Shown piece after piece: positions 55,013 to 62,759 of a stretch of DNA of 64,000 nt (the first letter of the stretch is position 1; each line of letters starts with the position of its first letter). The translations under genes and the position numbers were made by a program. The notes beneath the pieces are model-generated. The model saw only the letters and a program-made list of their open reading frames with translations. It did not search any database and had not been told where the DNA came from. The stretch is from Alphaproteobacteria bacterium. Its GTDB lineage: Bacteria > Pseudomonadota > Alphaproteobacteria > CAAHEQ01 > UBA3637. The stretch spans positions 1 through 64,000 of the forward strand of contig SUUS01000001.1 of assembly GCA_015062395.1 (NCBI GenBank), given 5' to 3'.

Positions 55013-55040
55013 ATGTTAGCATATTATTTTTTTTTGTCAA
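55013..55040 (-). promoter_or_regulatory. Promoter of the micro-ORF transcript
   Basis: Perfect TTGACA (complement 55035-55040), 16-bp spacer of A-rich sequence, TAACAT (complement 55013-55018). Confidence 0.7.
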
Positions 55041-55088
55041 GATTATTTTTTTTCTTTTTTATAAAAGATGATGTGGATGTTTTTTTAG

Positions 55089-55108
55089 TGTGGATAACAT
55101 TATCCACT
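55089..55108. promoter_or_regulatory. Inverted pair of DnaA boxes
   Basis: TGTGGATAA (55089-55097) faces TTATCCACT (55100-55108) across a CA dinucleotide. A looser TGTGGATG lies about 15 bp to the left. The rest of 55110-55228 shows no gene. Confidence 0.6.
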
Positions 55109-55223
55109 CATCTCTCCTTTCAGCATGACCTACAGCCCCGTTCTAACATGGCCACGTCATATTAAGCAAAAGCAAAATATGACAAGATGAAAAAAAAGAT
55201 AAAAATCCTATGTCCAAAAAAAC

Positions 55224-55258
55224 GTTCTTGACTAAAGGTTTTGATTCGTTTAGAACGA
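55224..55258 (+). promoter_or_regulatory. Candidate promoter of the pilin-like gene
   Basis: TTGACT (55229-55234), 17-bp spacer, TAGAAC (55252-55257). CGTTCT (55224-55229) and AGAACG (55253-55258) form inverted half-sites that overlap both promoter elements. Confidence 0.45.
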
Positions 55259-55300
55259 GGGAAATTTAACAAGTTTTTTTATAGAAAGGAAGTATTTAAT

Positions 55301-56014
55301 ATGTCCATTAATTTATTCAAATTTACCCCCTCCCCCGAATTTTCAAGTAAAATCAATAACTTACTGCATGTTTCTAATCTAAAGTTTAAACTTCAGGCAC
55401 TTTTTAATTCTCTTTTAAAATCCAATTCTCAAGCCGATTCTGCTTTTGTTTCTCAACGTTTCCAATTTGGTCGTTCGATGATTGAAATGATCGGTGTGTT
55501 GGCTGTGATTGGTGTTTTGTCTTTAGTTGGATTGCTGGCTTATAGTATTGCCATGAACTATTACAGAGCCAATCAAACCATTCACGATGTCATGTTGCGT
55601 GGGTCCAATGTTCCTATGATGTGGGAAACTTATAATACAGCTAATCGTCCTGCCGAATATAGCTTTGTGGATTTAGGAAACACAAACCCTGTCAGTTATG
55701 CTGTGGAAACCAAATCCGAACCTGTGGGACAAGCTTTTTTATATCGAGTCGTTGTATCGGATGTTCCCGAAGCCGTCTGTAAGCGTATTATCAGTATGCA
55801 ACCCACAGATATAGACTTAATTATGGTTGGTCAAAATGCGACTTATTTTGAAAATAATCATCCTAACAGCAATACGCAAAATGCAACCAAAAACGATTGT
55901 TCTGAAACCAATAAAGCTATGGCTTTTTACTTTGATGAAGATGGGAATGGTGGGGGTGTTCCAATTCTCCAGAGCCAGAAGAATGCACTGAAAACAGCGA
56001 TTGTGGCACATTAG
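55301..56014 (+). CDS. Pilin-like surface protein, N-terminal part (frame broken)
   Basis: 237 residues as read, from the ATG at 55301 with GAAAGGAAG upstream. A 57-residue leader ends in FQFG, followed by RSMIEMIGVLAVIGVLSLVG: a prepilin-peptidase site with Glu at +5 and a long hydrophobic helix. A type IV pilin/pseudopilin-like domain follows (about 75-215), with a late disulfide-like Cys pair and FYFDEDGNGGG. The frame then stops at 56014. The -1 frame, open from 55939, continues into the Ser-rich/Cys-rich part below, so both belong to one protein of about 660 residues. One extra G in the tract at 55952-55956 would restore it. Confidence 0.8.
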   Translation: MSINLFKFTPSPEFSSKINNLLHVSNLKFKLQALFNSLLKSNSQADSAFVSQRFQFGRSMIEMIGVLAVIGVLSLVGLLAYSIAMNYYRANQTIHDVMLRGSNVPMMWETYNTANRPAEYSFVDLGNTNPVSYAVETKSEPVGQAFLYRVVVSDVPEAVCKRIISMQPTDIDLIMVGQNATYFENNHPNSNTQNATKNDCSETNKAMAFYFDEDGNGGGVPILQSQKNALKTAIVAH

Positions 56015-56094
56015 GTTGTTGTGTCGAGGGGGTATGTGCAGCACCTCCAGGAAATGCAAGATGTTATACATGTTCCAATCACAGATGGGATTAT

Positions 56095-57285
56095 ATGTGT
56101 GGAGGTTATTGCCAAAAATGTACTGAAAATGGTTGCGAAATAGATACTTCCCAAGAGGGGTGTTCCTCTTCTTCATCAGGAAGCTCTGGCTCGTCAGGAT
56201 CTACTGGGTCATCTAGCTCTTCAGGCTCTTCTGAAAGTTCGGGTTCGTCGGGCAGTTCTTCTTCATCAAGTTCAGGGTCTTCGTCTTCAAGCTCAAGTAG
56301 TAGTAGCTCATCGTCAAGTAGCTCCAGCTCGAGCAGTTCGAGTTCTTCTTCGTCGAGCAGTAGCAGTTCGTCAAGCTCTGGTGGGGGATGTGATTGTCCA
56401 GAAAAGGGAGAGGCAGATTCTGAATGTAAATCAGAAAATATCATACCAGAAAATTATGATTACACCTGTGAAGATGGAACTTCAAAAGTTTGTCAAAGAT
56501 TTGTTTGCCCTTGCAATCAAGAGGGACGCTATTTATGTGACACAAGAGAAGAATTTGGAATAACTCTCTATACTTGTTGTTGTAAAGAAGGAGATGGTTG
56601 GTATCGTAAACCTGACGGTGGTTGTATTAAATGTGTTCCTCCTGCAACTTTTAACGGCGTTGACGATTGTGTATCCCCCTCTTGTCCAGAAGGACAAACT
56701 TTGGTCGATAATTTTGATCAAACAGGTTTAAAAATCGGTATGACTTGTTGCCCTGAAGGTACTGATAACGCCATTAACGGCAGTTGTTGTGGTTGTACCA
56801 ACTGTAATTCTGATGGTTCTTGCAACAGTGGTTATGCAAAAGTGACAAATCATATTACTGGCGATTTAACCTGTGGTTATACCTGTTGTAGAAGTGAAAC
56901 CATAACATACCATTCCGAAGAAGACTTTTATATACATGATGGCGTGACAACTTATTCACCCACAGGGGCAATCAATGGAAAATGCTGTGTATCGAGAGAA
57001 AACACGTCATACTGGAAGGAGTATATAAATGGTGAAATTGTATATGAAGCTCTTGGATCTGTGAGTAATGACACATATGAAATTTTAGATGGAAGCGCTG
57101 GTCTGAAGTGTGTAAATACAACATCCTACAATTTCTCTGATGCGCCATATGACAATACTTACAGCGAATCCACGACAACGACTGATTATGATGGAAAAAC
57201 AACAACAAATTGGATTTATCGCGCGTGTATAATAGATAGGGAAACAGGAGAAATACGCTGCCCTCCTCCAGAGTACTTTGAGTAA
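56095..57285 (+). CDS. Ser-rich and Cys-rich surface protein, C-terminal part
   Basis: 396 residues from the first ATG, but the frame is open from 55939. The skipped part encodes Cys-rich sequence (ECTENSDCGTLGCCVEGVC, then ARCYTCSNHRWDY), so this is a continuation of the pilin-like gene, not an independent gene. There is no ribosome site before the ATG at 56095. It comprises a Cys-rich module, a Ser/Gly stalk of 72 residues (56164-56379), then a long Cys-rich domain with many CC pairs and a Thr/Tyr-rich end. Likely an exposed stalk and disulfide-bonded head; ligand unknown. Confidence 0.75.
   Translation: MCGGYCQKCTENGCEIDTSQEGCSSSSSGSSGSSGSTGSSSSSGSSESSGSSGSSSSSSSGSSSSSSSSSSSSSSSSSSSSSSSSSSSSSSSSSSGGGCDCPEKGEADSECKSENIIPENYDYTCEDGTSKVCQRFVCPCNQEGRYLCDTREEFGITLYTCCCKEGDGWYRKPDGGCIKCVPPATFNGVDDCVSPSCPEGQTLVDNFDQTGLKIGMTCCPEGTDNAINGSCCGCTNCNSDGSCNSGYAKVTNHITGDLTCGYTCCRSETITYHSEEDFYIHDGVTTYSPTGAINGKCCVSRENTSYWKEYINGEIVYEALGSVSNDTYEILDGSAGLKCVNTTSYNFSDAPYDNTYSESTTTTDYDGKTTTNWIYRACIIDRETGEIRCPPPEYFE
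56164..56379 (+). repeat. Serine-rich low-complexity coding tract
   Basis: 72 codons, nearly all Ser with scattered Gly, one Thr and one Glu. Ser codons mix TCN and AGY throughout, so this is not a simple DNA slippage repeat. Directly after it is GGTGGGGGA with a second run of five G (56383-56387). Confidence 0.9.
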
Positions 57286-57341
57286 TGTTTTTTTGTTAAA
57301 TTCTTACTCAAAGAGATTTGATTGATTTAAATAACAAAAAT

Positions 57342-57379
57342 GCCCCTAAATGTTATAAACCTTTTAGGGGCTTTTTCTT
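57342..57379 (+). terminator. Terminator of the pilin-like gene
   Basis: GCCCCTAAA (57342-57350) pairs perfectly with TTTAGGGGC (57363-57371), followed by TTTTTCTTT. Confidence 0.9.
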
Positions 57380-57497
57380 TGTGTAAAAAATACTCTATAA
57401 AAAAAGTTGATGAAGAATCGTGTTTTTGTTTGGATACCAGCAGATATTATTTTCAAGTTAAAAATATATTTTTTTCAAAATGTTATTGACTTTTGTT

Positions 57498-57525
57498 TTG
57501 TTTTGTGCCATTTTCCTAATATAAT
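57498..57525 (+). promoter_or_regulatory. ihfB promoter
   Basis: TTGTTT (57498-57503), 16-bp spacer, perfect TATAAT (57520-57525), then AAAAGGA before the ATG. Confidence 0.65.
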
Positions 57526-57548
57526 CAATAGATAAAAGGATTTTTAAT

Positions 57549-57827
57549 ATGACCAGATCAGAACTTATTGAACGAATTGCGATGAATAACCCTCATTTGT
57601 ACATTACAGACGTTGAACGTCTGGTAAATACTGTTTTGAATACTATGAGAGACGCTTTAGCTGATGGAAATCGTGTCGAATTAAGAGGTTTTGGTGCTTT
57701 TGGTGTAAAAACAAGAAATGCCAGAACTGCAAGAAACCCCAGAAATGGTTTAGCTGTTTCTGTTAAGCAGAAAAACGTCCCCTATTTTCGTTGTGGTCGC
57801 GTATTAAAAGAACGAATCAATAAGTAA
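57549..57827 (+). CDS. ihfB: Integration host factor subunit beta
   Basis: 92 residues, DNA-bending HU/IHF family. [11 protein letters not shown] at the N terminus, [25 protein letters not shown] with the beta-arm proline, and the C-terminal [15 protein letters not shown]. The start and end match IHF-beta better than HU. IHF acts at origins, promoters and recombination sites; the DnaA-box region lies 2.5 kb upstream. 13 bp before accD. Confidence 0.9.
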   Translation: MTRSELIERIAMNNPHLYITDVERLVNTVLNTMRDALADGNRVELRGFGAFGVKTRNARTARNPRNGLAVSVKQKNVPYFRCGRVLKERINK

Positions 57828-57840
57828 AACGGAGATTGTA

Positions 57841-58695
57841 ATGAATTGGCTGACAAATTATGTACGTCCTAAAATCAATAAATTGGTCGAACAGAAAGAT
57901 ATCCCTGATAATTTGTGGATGGGGTGTTCTTCTTGTGGAAAAATGATTTTTCATAAAGAGTTGGCTGAAACTTTGTGGGTTTGCCCATCTTGTGGTCATC
58001 ATTTTAAATTGGCAACGTCTGAACGATTGAAAATGTTATTTGATGATGGTGTTTATTCTTTGGTTGAATTGCCTGAAGTTTCAACAGATCCATTGAATTT
58101 TACAGATTTAAAAAAGTATGCTGACAGAATTAAAGATGCTCGAAAAAAAACACAGCAAAATGATGCTATCATTGTAGCAAAGGGTTTTATTGAAAAAAAT
58201 CCAGTCGTTATTGGTGTTTTTGATTTTGACTTTATGGGGGGCTCTATGGGGCGTGCAGTGGGGGAAGCGATTATAAAAGCTTCAGAAACGGCTGTAGAAG
58301 AAAATTCAGCACTGATTTTAATCCCCTCATCTGGTGGCGCAAGAATGCAAGAAAGTATGCTTTCTTTGATGCAAATGCCCAGAACAACTTTAGCTGTTAA
58401 ACTTTTAAAAGAAAAAAAATTACCATATATAGTTGTCTTTACAAACCCAACAACAGGAGGTGTGACTGCGTCTTTTGCGATGCTAGGCGATATTCATTTC
58501 GCAGAACCTGGTGCATTGATTGGCTTTGCTGGTGCTAGAGTTATCGAACAAACGATTCGTGAAACATTGCCTGAAGGTTTTCAACGTTCAGAATACTTGC
58601 AACAACATGGAATGGTTGATGCCGTTGTTGACAGACGTCATTTAAAAGAAGAACTTGCTAAAGTTTTAAATCTGCTTATGAATACAACAGTTTGA
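57841..58695 (+). CDS. accD: Acetyl-CoA carboxylase carboxyltransferase subunit beta
   Basis: 284 residues. N-terminal zinc ribbon (CSSCGKM and CPSCGHH, about 28-50), then the crotonase-like carboxyltransferase core with [23 protein letters not shown] and [17 protein letters not shown]. Makes malonyl-CoA with AccA, B and C. Together with the Aas-type ligase and MsbA-like exporter this end of the window is rich in lipid genes. folC, its common neighbour, is absent. Confidence 0.95.
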   Translation: MNWLTNYVRPKINKLVEQKDIPDNLWMGCSSCGKMIFHKELAETLWVCPSCGHHFKLATSERLKMLFDDGVYSLVELPEVSTDPLNFTDLKKYADRIKDARKKTQQNDAIIVAKGFIEKNPVVIGVFDFDFMGGSMGRAVGEAIIKASETAVEENSALILIPSSGGARMQESMLSLMQMPRTTLAVKLLKEKKLPYIVVFTNPTTGGVTASFAMLGDIHFAEPGALIGFAGARVIEQTIRETLPEGFQRSEYLQQHGMVDAVVDRRHLKEELAKVLNLLMNTTV

Positions 58696-58711
58696 TTTTA
58701 AAGGATTTTAT

Positions 58712-59179
58712 GTGATGCAAATTATTTGTCCTGCAATTAAAGATGGTTATTTTTTAGATAAGTATGGAAAAAGAGGAACTGTTGTAAAAGGTGCTATGCC
58801 AACCTTTTCTTTTGGGTTTAAAATTGAAGATATTCCCTTTGGAACAATTTCTTTTGCGTTTATTTTAGATGATCCAGATTCTATTCCTGTTTGTGGTTTT
58901 AAATGGCTGCATTGGTTGGGGGCGAATTTGTCAAAAGAAGGTATTGAAGATAATGAAAGCATCAATGCAATTACTTTCATTCAAGGAAAAAATAGTTGGG
59001 GAAAAAGCCTGTATGGTGGGATGGCGCCTCCAGATAAGCCTCATACCTATATTTTTAAAGTTTTCGCTTTGGATTGTTTGTTAAACCTGAAAAACGGCTT
59101 TTCTTTAGAAGACCTTCAACGTGAGATGGCTGGACATATTTTAGATTCTGCATTCATAGAAGGTATATATAAAAATTAA
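58712..59179 (+). CDS. YbhB/YbcL-type PEBP-family protein
   Basis: 155 residues (153 if the ATG at 58715 is used, which has better spacing from AAGGA). Phosphatidylethanolamine-binding/Raf-kinase-inhibitor-like fold: FILDDPDSIPVCGFKWLHWLGANL for the ligand pocket, GKSLYGGMAPPDKPHTYIFKVFALD late. Cytoplasmic; ligand and function unknown in bacteria. Confidence 0.88.
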   Translation: MMQIICPAIKDGYFLDKYGKRGTVVKGAMPTFSFGFKIEDIPFGTISFAFILDDPDSIPVCGFKWLHWLGANLSKEGIEDNESINAITFIQGKNSWGKSLYGGMAPPDKPHTYIFKVFALDCLLNLKNGFSLEDLQREMAGHILDSAFIEGIYKN

Positions 59180-59196
59180 ATCAACAATACAAAAAA

Positions 59197-60978
59197 TTAA
59201 CTGCGAATGCTTCCTTTAAACTGTGCCATATACAGCGCTTTGTAAGCCCCATTTTCTTTGTCTAATAATTCGCTATGACTTCCTTGCTCTACGATTTTAC
59301 CTTCGTTTAATACGACTATTTTATCTGCGTTTTGAATTGTTGATAGTCTGTGAGCAATCACAAATACGGTTCTGTCTTTCATTAAGTTGTCAATTGCTTT
59401 TTGAACAATCGCTTCGGATTTGTTATCTAATGCAGAGGTTGCTTCATCTAAAATAACAATCGGTGCATTTTTTAAGAAAGCTCTTGCTATAGCAACTCTT
59501 TGTTTTTGCCCACCAGAAAGAAGTGTTCCTCTTTCACCAATAGGCGTGTCTAAACCTAACTCTAAATCGGTTATAAAGTCCTTTAAGCACGCCATTTCAA
59601 TCGCTGTATCTATTTCTGCTTGTGTTGCATTAGGTTTTCCTAGCATGATATTTTCACGAATTGTTCCTGAAAACAAAAAATTATCTTGAAATACAACGGC
59701 TATTTGGTTGCGCAAGCTTTCTAAATTTAATTCTTTAATATCAACACCATCAAATAAAATTTGCCCTGCTTTTATATCATAAAATCTGGGAATTAAGTTT
59801 ACAATAGTTGATTTTCCTCCACCAGAATTTCCGACAAATGCAATTGTTTGTCCTTTTTTTAGGTGTAAATTGATATTTTGCAAAATCGGTGTATCTTCAA
59901 CATATTCAAAATCAACATTTTTAAATTCGATTTCTTTTTTTAAAGGGGGTAAAACTTTTGCATTTTTCTTATTTTTTATAGAAAGAGGCGTTTCTAAAAT
60001 TTCAAAAACACGTTCTATTGCCATAAAGGATAATTGTACGGAATTGTAATTTTTGCCAATGTTTTTTACAGGAGTATAAAGCATCAACATAGCCGTCATA
60101 AATGCGACAAAATCCCCTGCTGTAATTGTTTTACTTGTTATTAAATATGTTCCTGTCCAAATAACGCCTGCAATACCAAATGAAATAATAATATGCATCA
60201 TAGGAGATAACCATGCAGTTCTTTGTGTTTGTTTTATGGTCAACTTAAATAATTTTTTTTGAATATTTTCAAATAATCCCATTTCGTATTTTTGTAAATT
60301 ATATGAAGCGATTGTTTTGGCTCCAGCATAAGTTTCATTAAACGCAGTCAATACTTCTCCACTTGTTTCGGTTGTCTTTTTTACGACATCTTTAATCTTT
60401 TTTCGAATTTTAGTCATCGGATAAAAGGATAAAGACAAAACCGTAATTGCGATTATTGCTAGTTGCCAAGATGTATAAAGCAAAACAGCAATCAGAGAAA
60501 GAGCTGAAAAAATTCTGGATACAAAAATTTTAACATTATTTAATAATCCCGAACAAGCTAAAGTAGGGTCTGAATCAAAACGATAGACTACATTACCAGA
60601 AGTCGTTTTATCCAAATAAGCAGCTTCAAAATAAACCAGCTTTTTATAAAGTTCTTTCTTTAAGTCCATTGTGATTTTGGAACCAACCCAAGTATTTAAA
60701 TAGCTGGCACCATAATCAAGAAAACTTTGAAAAATTGTAAAAGTAATGATGAATATAGGAATAGTCCATAATGGTACGGGAAAACCAGACGTTTGTTCTT
60801 CCCCAACAATCAGAATATCCATAAAAGGCTTCAATGCTAAAGCTATAATTGCATCCAAACAACCGATAGGAATGGTTATCAAAACAGCCAAAAGCGCCCT
60901 TCCCCAGTATGGTTTTATGAAAGGCCACATACGCTTGCAATTTTCATAAGCCGAATTTTTTTGCTCTGTTTTCGCCAT
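59197..60978 (-). CDS. msbA: Lipid A/lipid exporter ABC protein (MsbA-like)
   Basis: 593 residues. Six transmembrane helices (about 20-320), then an ATPase domain with Walker A GNSGGGKSTI, Q-loop VFQDN, signature LLSGGQKQR, Walker B IVILDEATSALD, and AHRLST. The region KALKPFMDILIVGEEQ resembles MsbA. Expected to flip LPS or lipid across the inner membrane. Distinct from the exporter at 36 kb. Stop/start gap to gltX is 14 bp. Confidence 0.85.
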   Translation of the reverse strand: MAKTEQKNSAYENCKRMWPFIKPYWGRALLAVLITIPIGCLDAIIALALKPFMDILIVGEEQTSGFPVPLWTIPIFIITFTIFQSFLDYGASYLNTWVGSKITMDLKKELYKKLVYFEAAYLDKTTSGNVVYRFDSDPTLACSGLLNNVKIFVSRIFSALSLIAVLLYTSWQLAIIAITVLSLSFYPMTKIRKKIKDVVKKTTETSGEVLTAFNETYAGAKTIASYNLQKYEMGLFENIQKKLFKLTIKQTQRTAWLSPMMHIIISFGIAGVIWTGTYLITSKTITAGDFVAFMTAMLMLYTPVKNIGKNYNSVQLSFMAIERVFEILETPLSIKNKKNAKVLPPLKKEIEFKNVDFEYVEDTPILQNINLHLKKGQTIAFVGNSGGGKSTIVNLIPRFYDIKAGQILFDGVDIKELNLESLRNQIAVVFQDNFLFSGTIRENIMLGKPNATQAEIDTAIEMACLKDFITDLELGLDTPIGERGTLLSGGQKQRVAIARAFLKNAPIVILDEATSALDNKSEAIVQKAIDNLMKDRTVFVIAHRLSTIQNADKIVVLNEGKIVEQGSHSELLDKENGAYKALYMAQFKGSIRS

Positions 60979-60992
60979 TGTTATACCCTTTG

Positions 60993-62645
60993 TTAAATAC
61001 GAGTTAAACGTTTTGATATGCGTTCTTTTCCCATAACTTTCATAATTGCGTATAAGTCTGGAGATTGTGTTCTTCCTGTAATAAAAACGCGTAAAACAGT
61101 AGCAACATCTGAAACATTTCCTTTAAATGCTTCTGGATTTGCTTTATAGGCTTTCATATCACAAGTAAAACCAACTTTTTGTGCAACTTGTTTTACTTTT
61201 TCGAACCAAGCATCCTTTTCATCATTGATATCATATAGTTTATTAAATACATCAACTATGTCATTTATGTCATTGATAGATAAAGATTTTAATTGTTCTA
61301 AAATACTTTCTTTTGATTGTGTAAACTGATTATCAAAGAAGAATAAACTTTCTTTTTTAACATCGGACCATTTTGTAATATCTTTTCTGACTTTTTTGAC
61401 TCCACTTCTTTCGATATCTAAAATTTGTTTCATATAGTCAGCGTTTTCTTTCATAACAACTGCGAAATCTGCATCATATTTTTCACACCATGCGAGTGTT
61501 TCATTATAAACTTCTTCAGCTGACATGCGACCAATAATATCGCGAGAGATACTGTCCAATTTAACAAAATCAAACAAAGCCCCACTTGTTCCTAATTTTT
61601 TTGCAGAAAATGGAAAATCTTGATATGGAGCATTTGGATTTGCTCTGCGCCAATCTTCAAAATTAGAGTTAGCCAAATTCAACAGGTATTCAATCAACGC
61701 TGTTCTTGGATAACCATTTTCAGAAAAAGACATTGCATTTGCTTCTGGGTCTAAACGTTTAGAAAGCTTTCTACGATTGCCTTTTTCATCAATTTTTTGT
61801 ATGGTTGCAGTATGAATATATTTAGGCATATCCCAACCTAATGCTTCAAAAAGTTGAGCATGTAAGGGCCATGTAGAAAGCCATTCGTCTCCTCTAACAA
61901 CAGTCGTTGTTCGCATTAAATGATCATCAACAGCATGTGCAAAATGGTATGTTGGCAATCCATCGCCTTTCATAATGACCACATCTAAATCATTTTGAGG
62001 AAATTCTCTCTTCCCACGTACGACATCGCTTAAGACAATTTTTTGAGAGTAATGCCCCATAGATTTGAAACGAACAACAAAAGATTTTCCAGCTTTCAGA
62101 TTTTCTAAAATTTCATCTTCTGTTAATTTACGGCATTTTGCAAAGGCTCCATAGTATCCTCCACGAACATTGGCTTTTGCTTGCATATCATGTAAACGTG
62201 CGTTTTCTTCTTCATTACAAAAGCATAAGTAAGCTTTATCTTCTTGAAGTAATTTTTTTACAAATGCATGATAAATTTCTTTTCTAGCGCTTTGGAAATA
62301 GGGTCCATAATTACCCTGTTCTTCCCGTCCAAAAACAGGACCTTCATCATTTAAAATTTGACAATCATTAAATACCCGTAAAATTAAATCAACAGCTTCT
62401 TTTACTTCACGTTTTTGATCTGTATCTTCCAAGCGCAGCATAAACACACCACCAGATTGATGAGCCAAACGTTCATCAATTAATGCTCCATAAACAGTAC
62501 CCACATGCATCATTCCTGTTGGACTTGGAGCAATACGCGTCACTTGAGCCCCTTGTAGTAAATTTCTAACAGGATATTTTGTTTCTAATTCTTCTGGTGT
62601 TGGCAATGGGTTTGGAAAAACCAAATCTATAATTTCTTGTTTCAT
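60993..62645 (-). CDS. gltX: Glutamyl-tRNA synthetase (Clostridia-like)
   Basis: 550 residues, longer than the 470 or so of alphaproteobacterial GltX. An N-terminal extension (FPNPLPTPEELETKYPVRNL) precedes the HIGH region (APSPTGMMHVGT). The KMSKS loop reads KLSKRLDPEA. EYLLNLANSNFEDWRRANP, SGALFDFVKLDSIS, and RKDITKWSDV are, from memory, the pattern of the 550-residue clostridial form. Charges tRNA-Glu; the tRNA-Glu gene at 39 kb is a partner. Likely acquired by transfer. AAAAATGAAA start. Confidence 0.92.
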   Translation of the reverse strand: MKQEIIDLVFPNPLPTPEELETKYPVRNLLQGAQVTRIAPSPTGMMHVGTVYGALIDERLAHQSGGVFMLRLEDTDQKREVKEAVDLILRVFNDCQILNDEGPVFGREEQGNYGPYFQSARKEIYHAFVKKLLQEDKAYLCFCNEEENARLHDMQAKANVRGGYYGAFAKCRKLTEDEILENLKAGKSFVVRFKSMGHYSQKIVLSDVVRGKREFPQNDLDVVIMKGDGLPTYHFAHAVDDHLMRTTTVVRGDEWLSTWPLHAQLFEALGWDMPKYIHTATIQKIDEKGNRRKLSKRLDPEANAMSFSENGYPRTALIEYLLNLANSNFEDWRRANPNAPYQDFPFSAKKLGTSGALFDFVKLDSISRDIIGRMSAEEVYNETLAWCEKYDADFAVVMKENADYMKQILDIERSGVKKVRKDITKWSDVKKESLFFFDNQFTQSKESILEQLKSLSINDINDIVDVFNKLYDINDEKDAWFEKVKQVAQKVGFTCDMKAYKANPEAFKGNVSDVATVLRVFITGRTQSPDLYAIMKVMGKERISKRLTRI

Positions 62646-62759
62646 TTTTAATCCTATTTATATATTAACGAATGGCGTTATCATAACGGAATAAAATAAA
62701 AAAATCAAGTCTTCTTATAATTTTTTATACGTATGTTTTAAAATTTAGAATAAATAAAA

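Noticed and set aside
56106-56444. Minus-strand frame rich in Glu, Leu and Asp opposite the Ser stalk
   Set aside because: It is the antisense reading of the mixed TCN/AGY serine codons, with no ribosome site or promoter; the plus-strand reading fits the gene structure.
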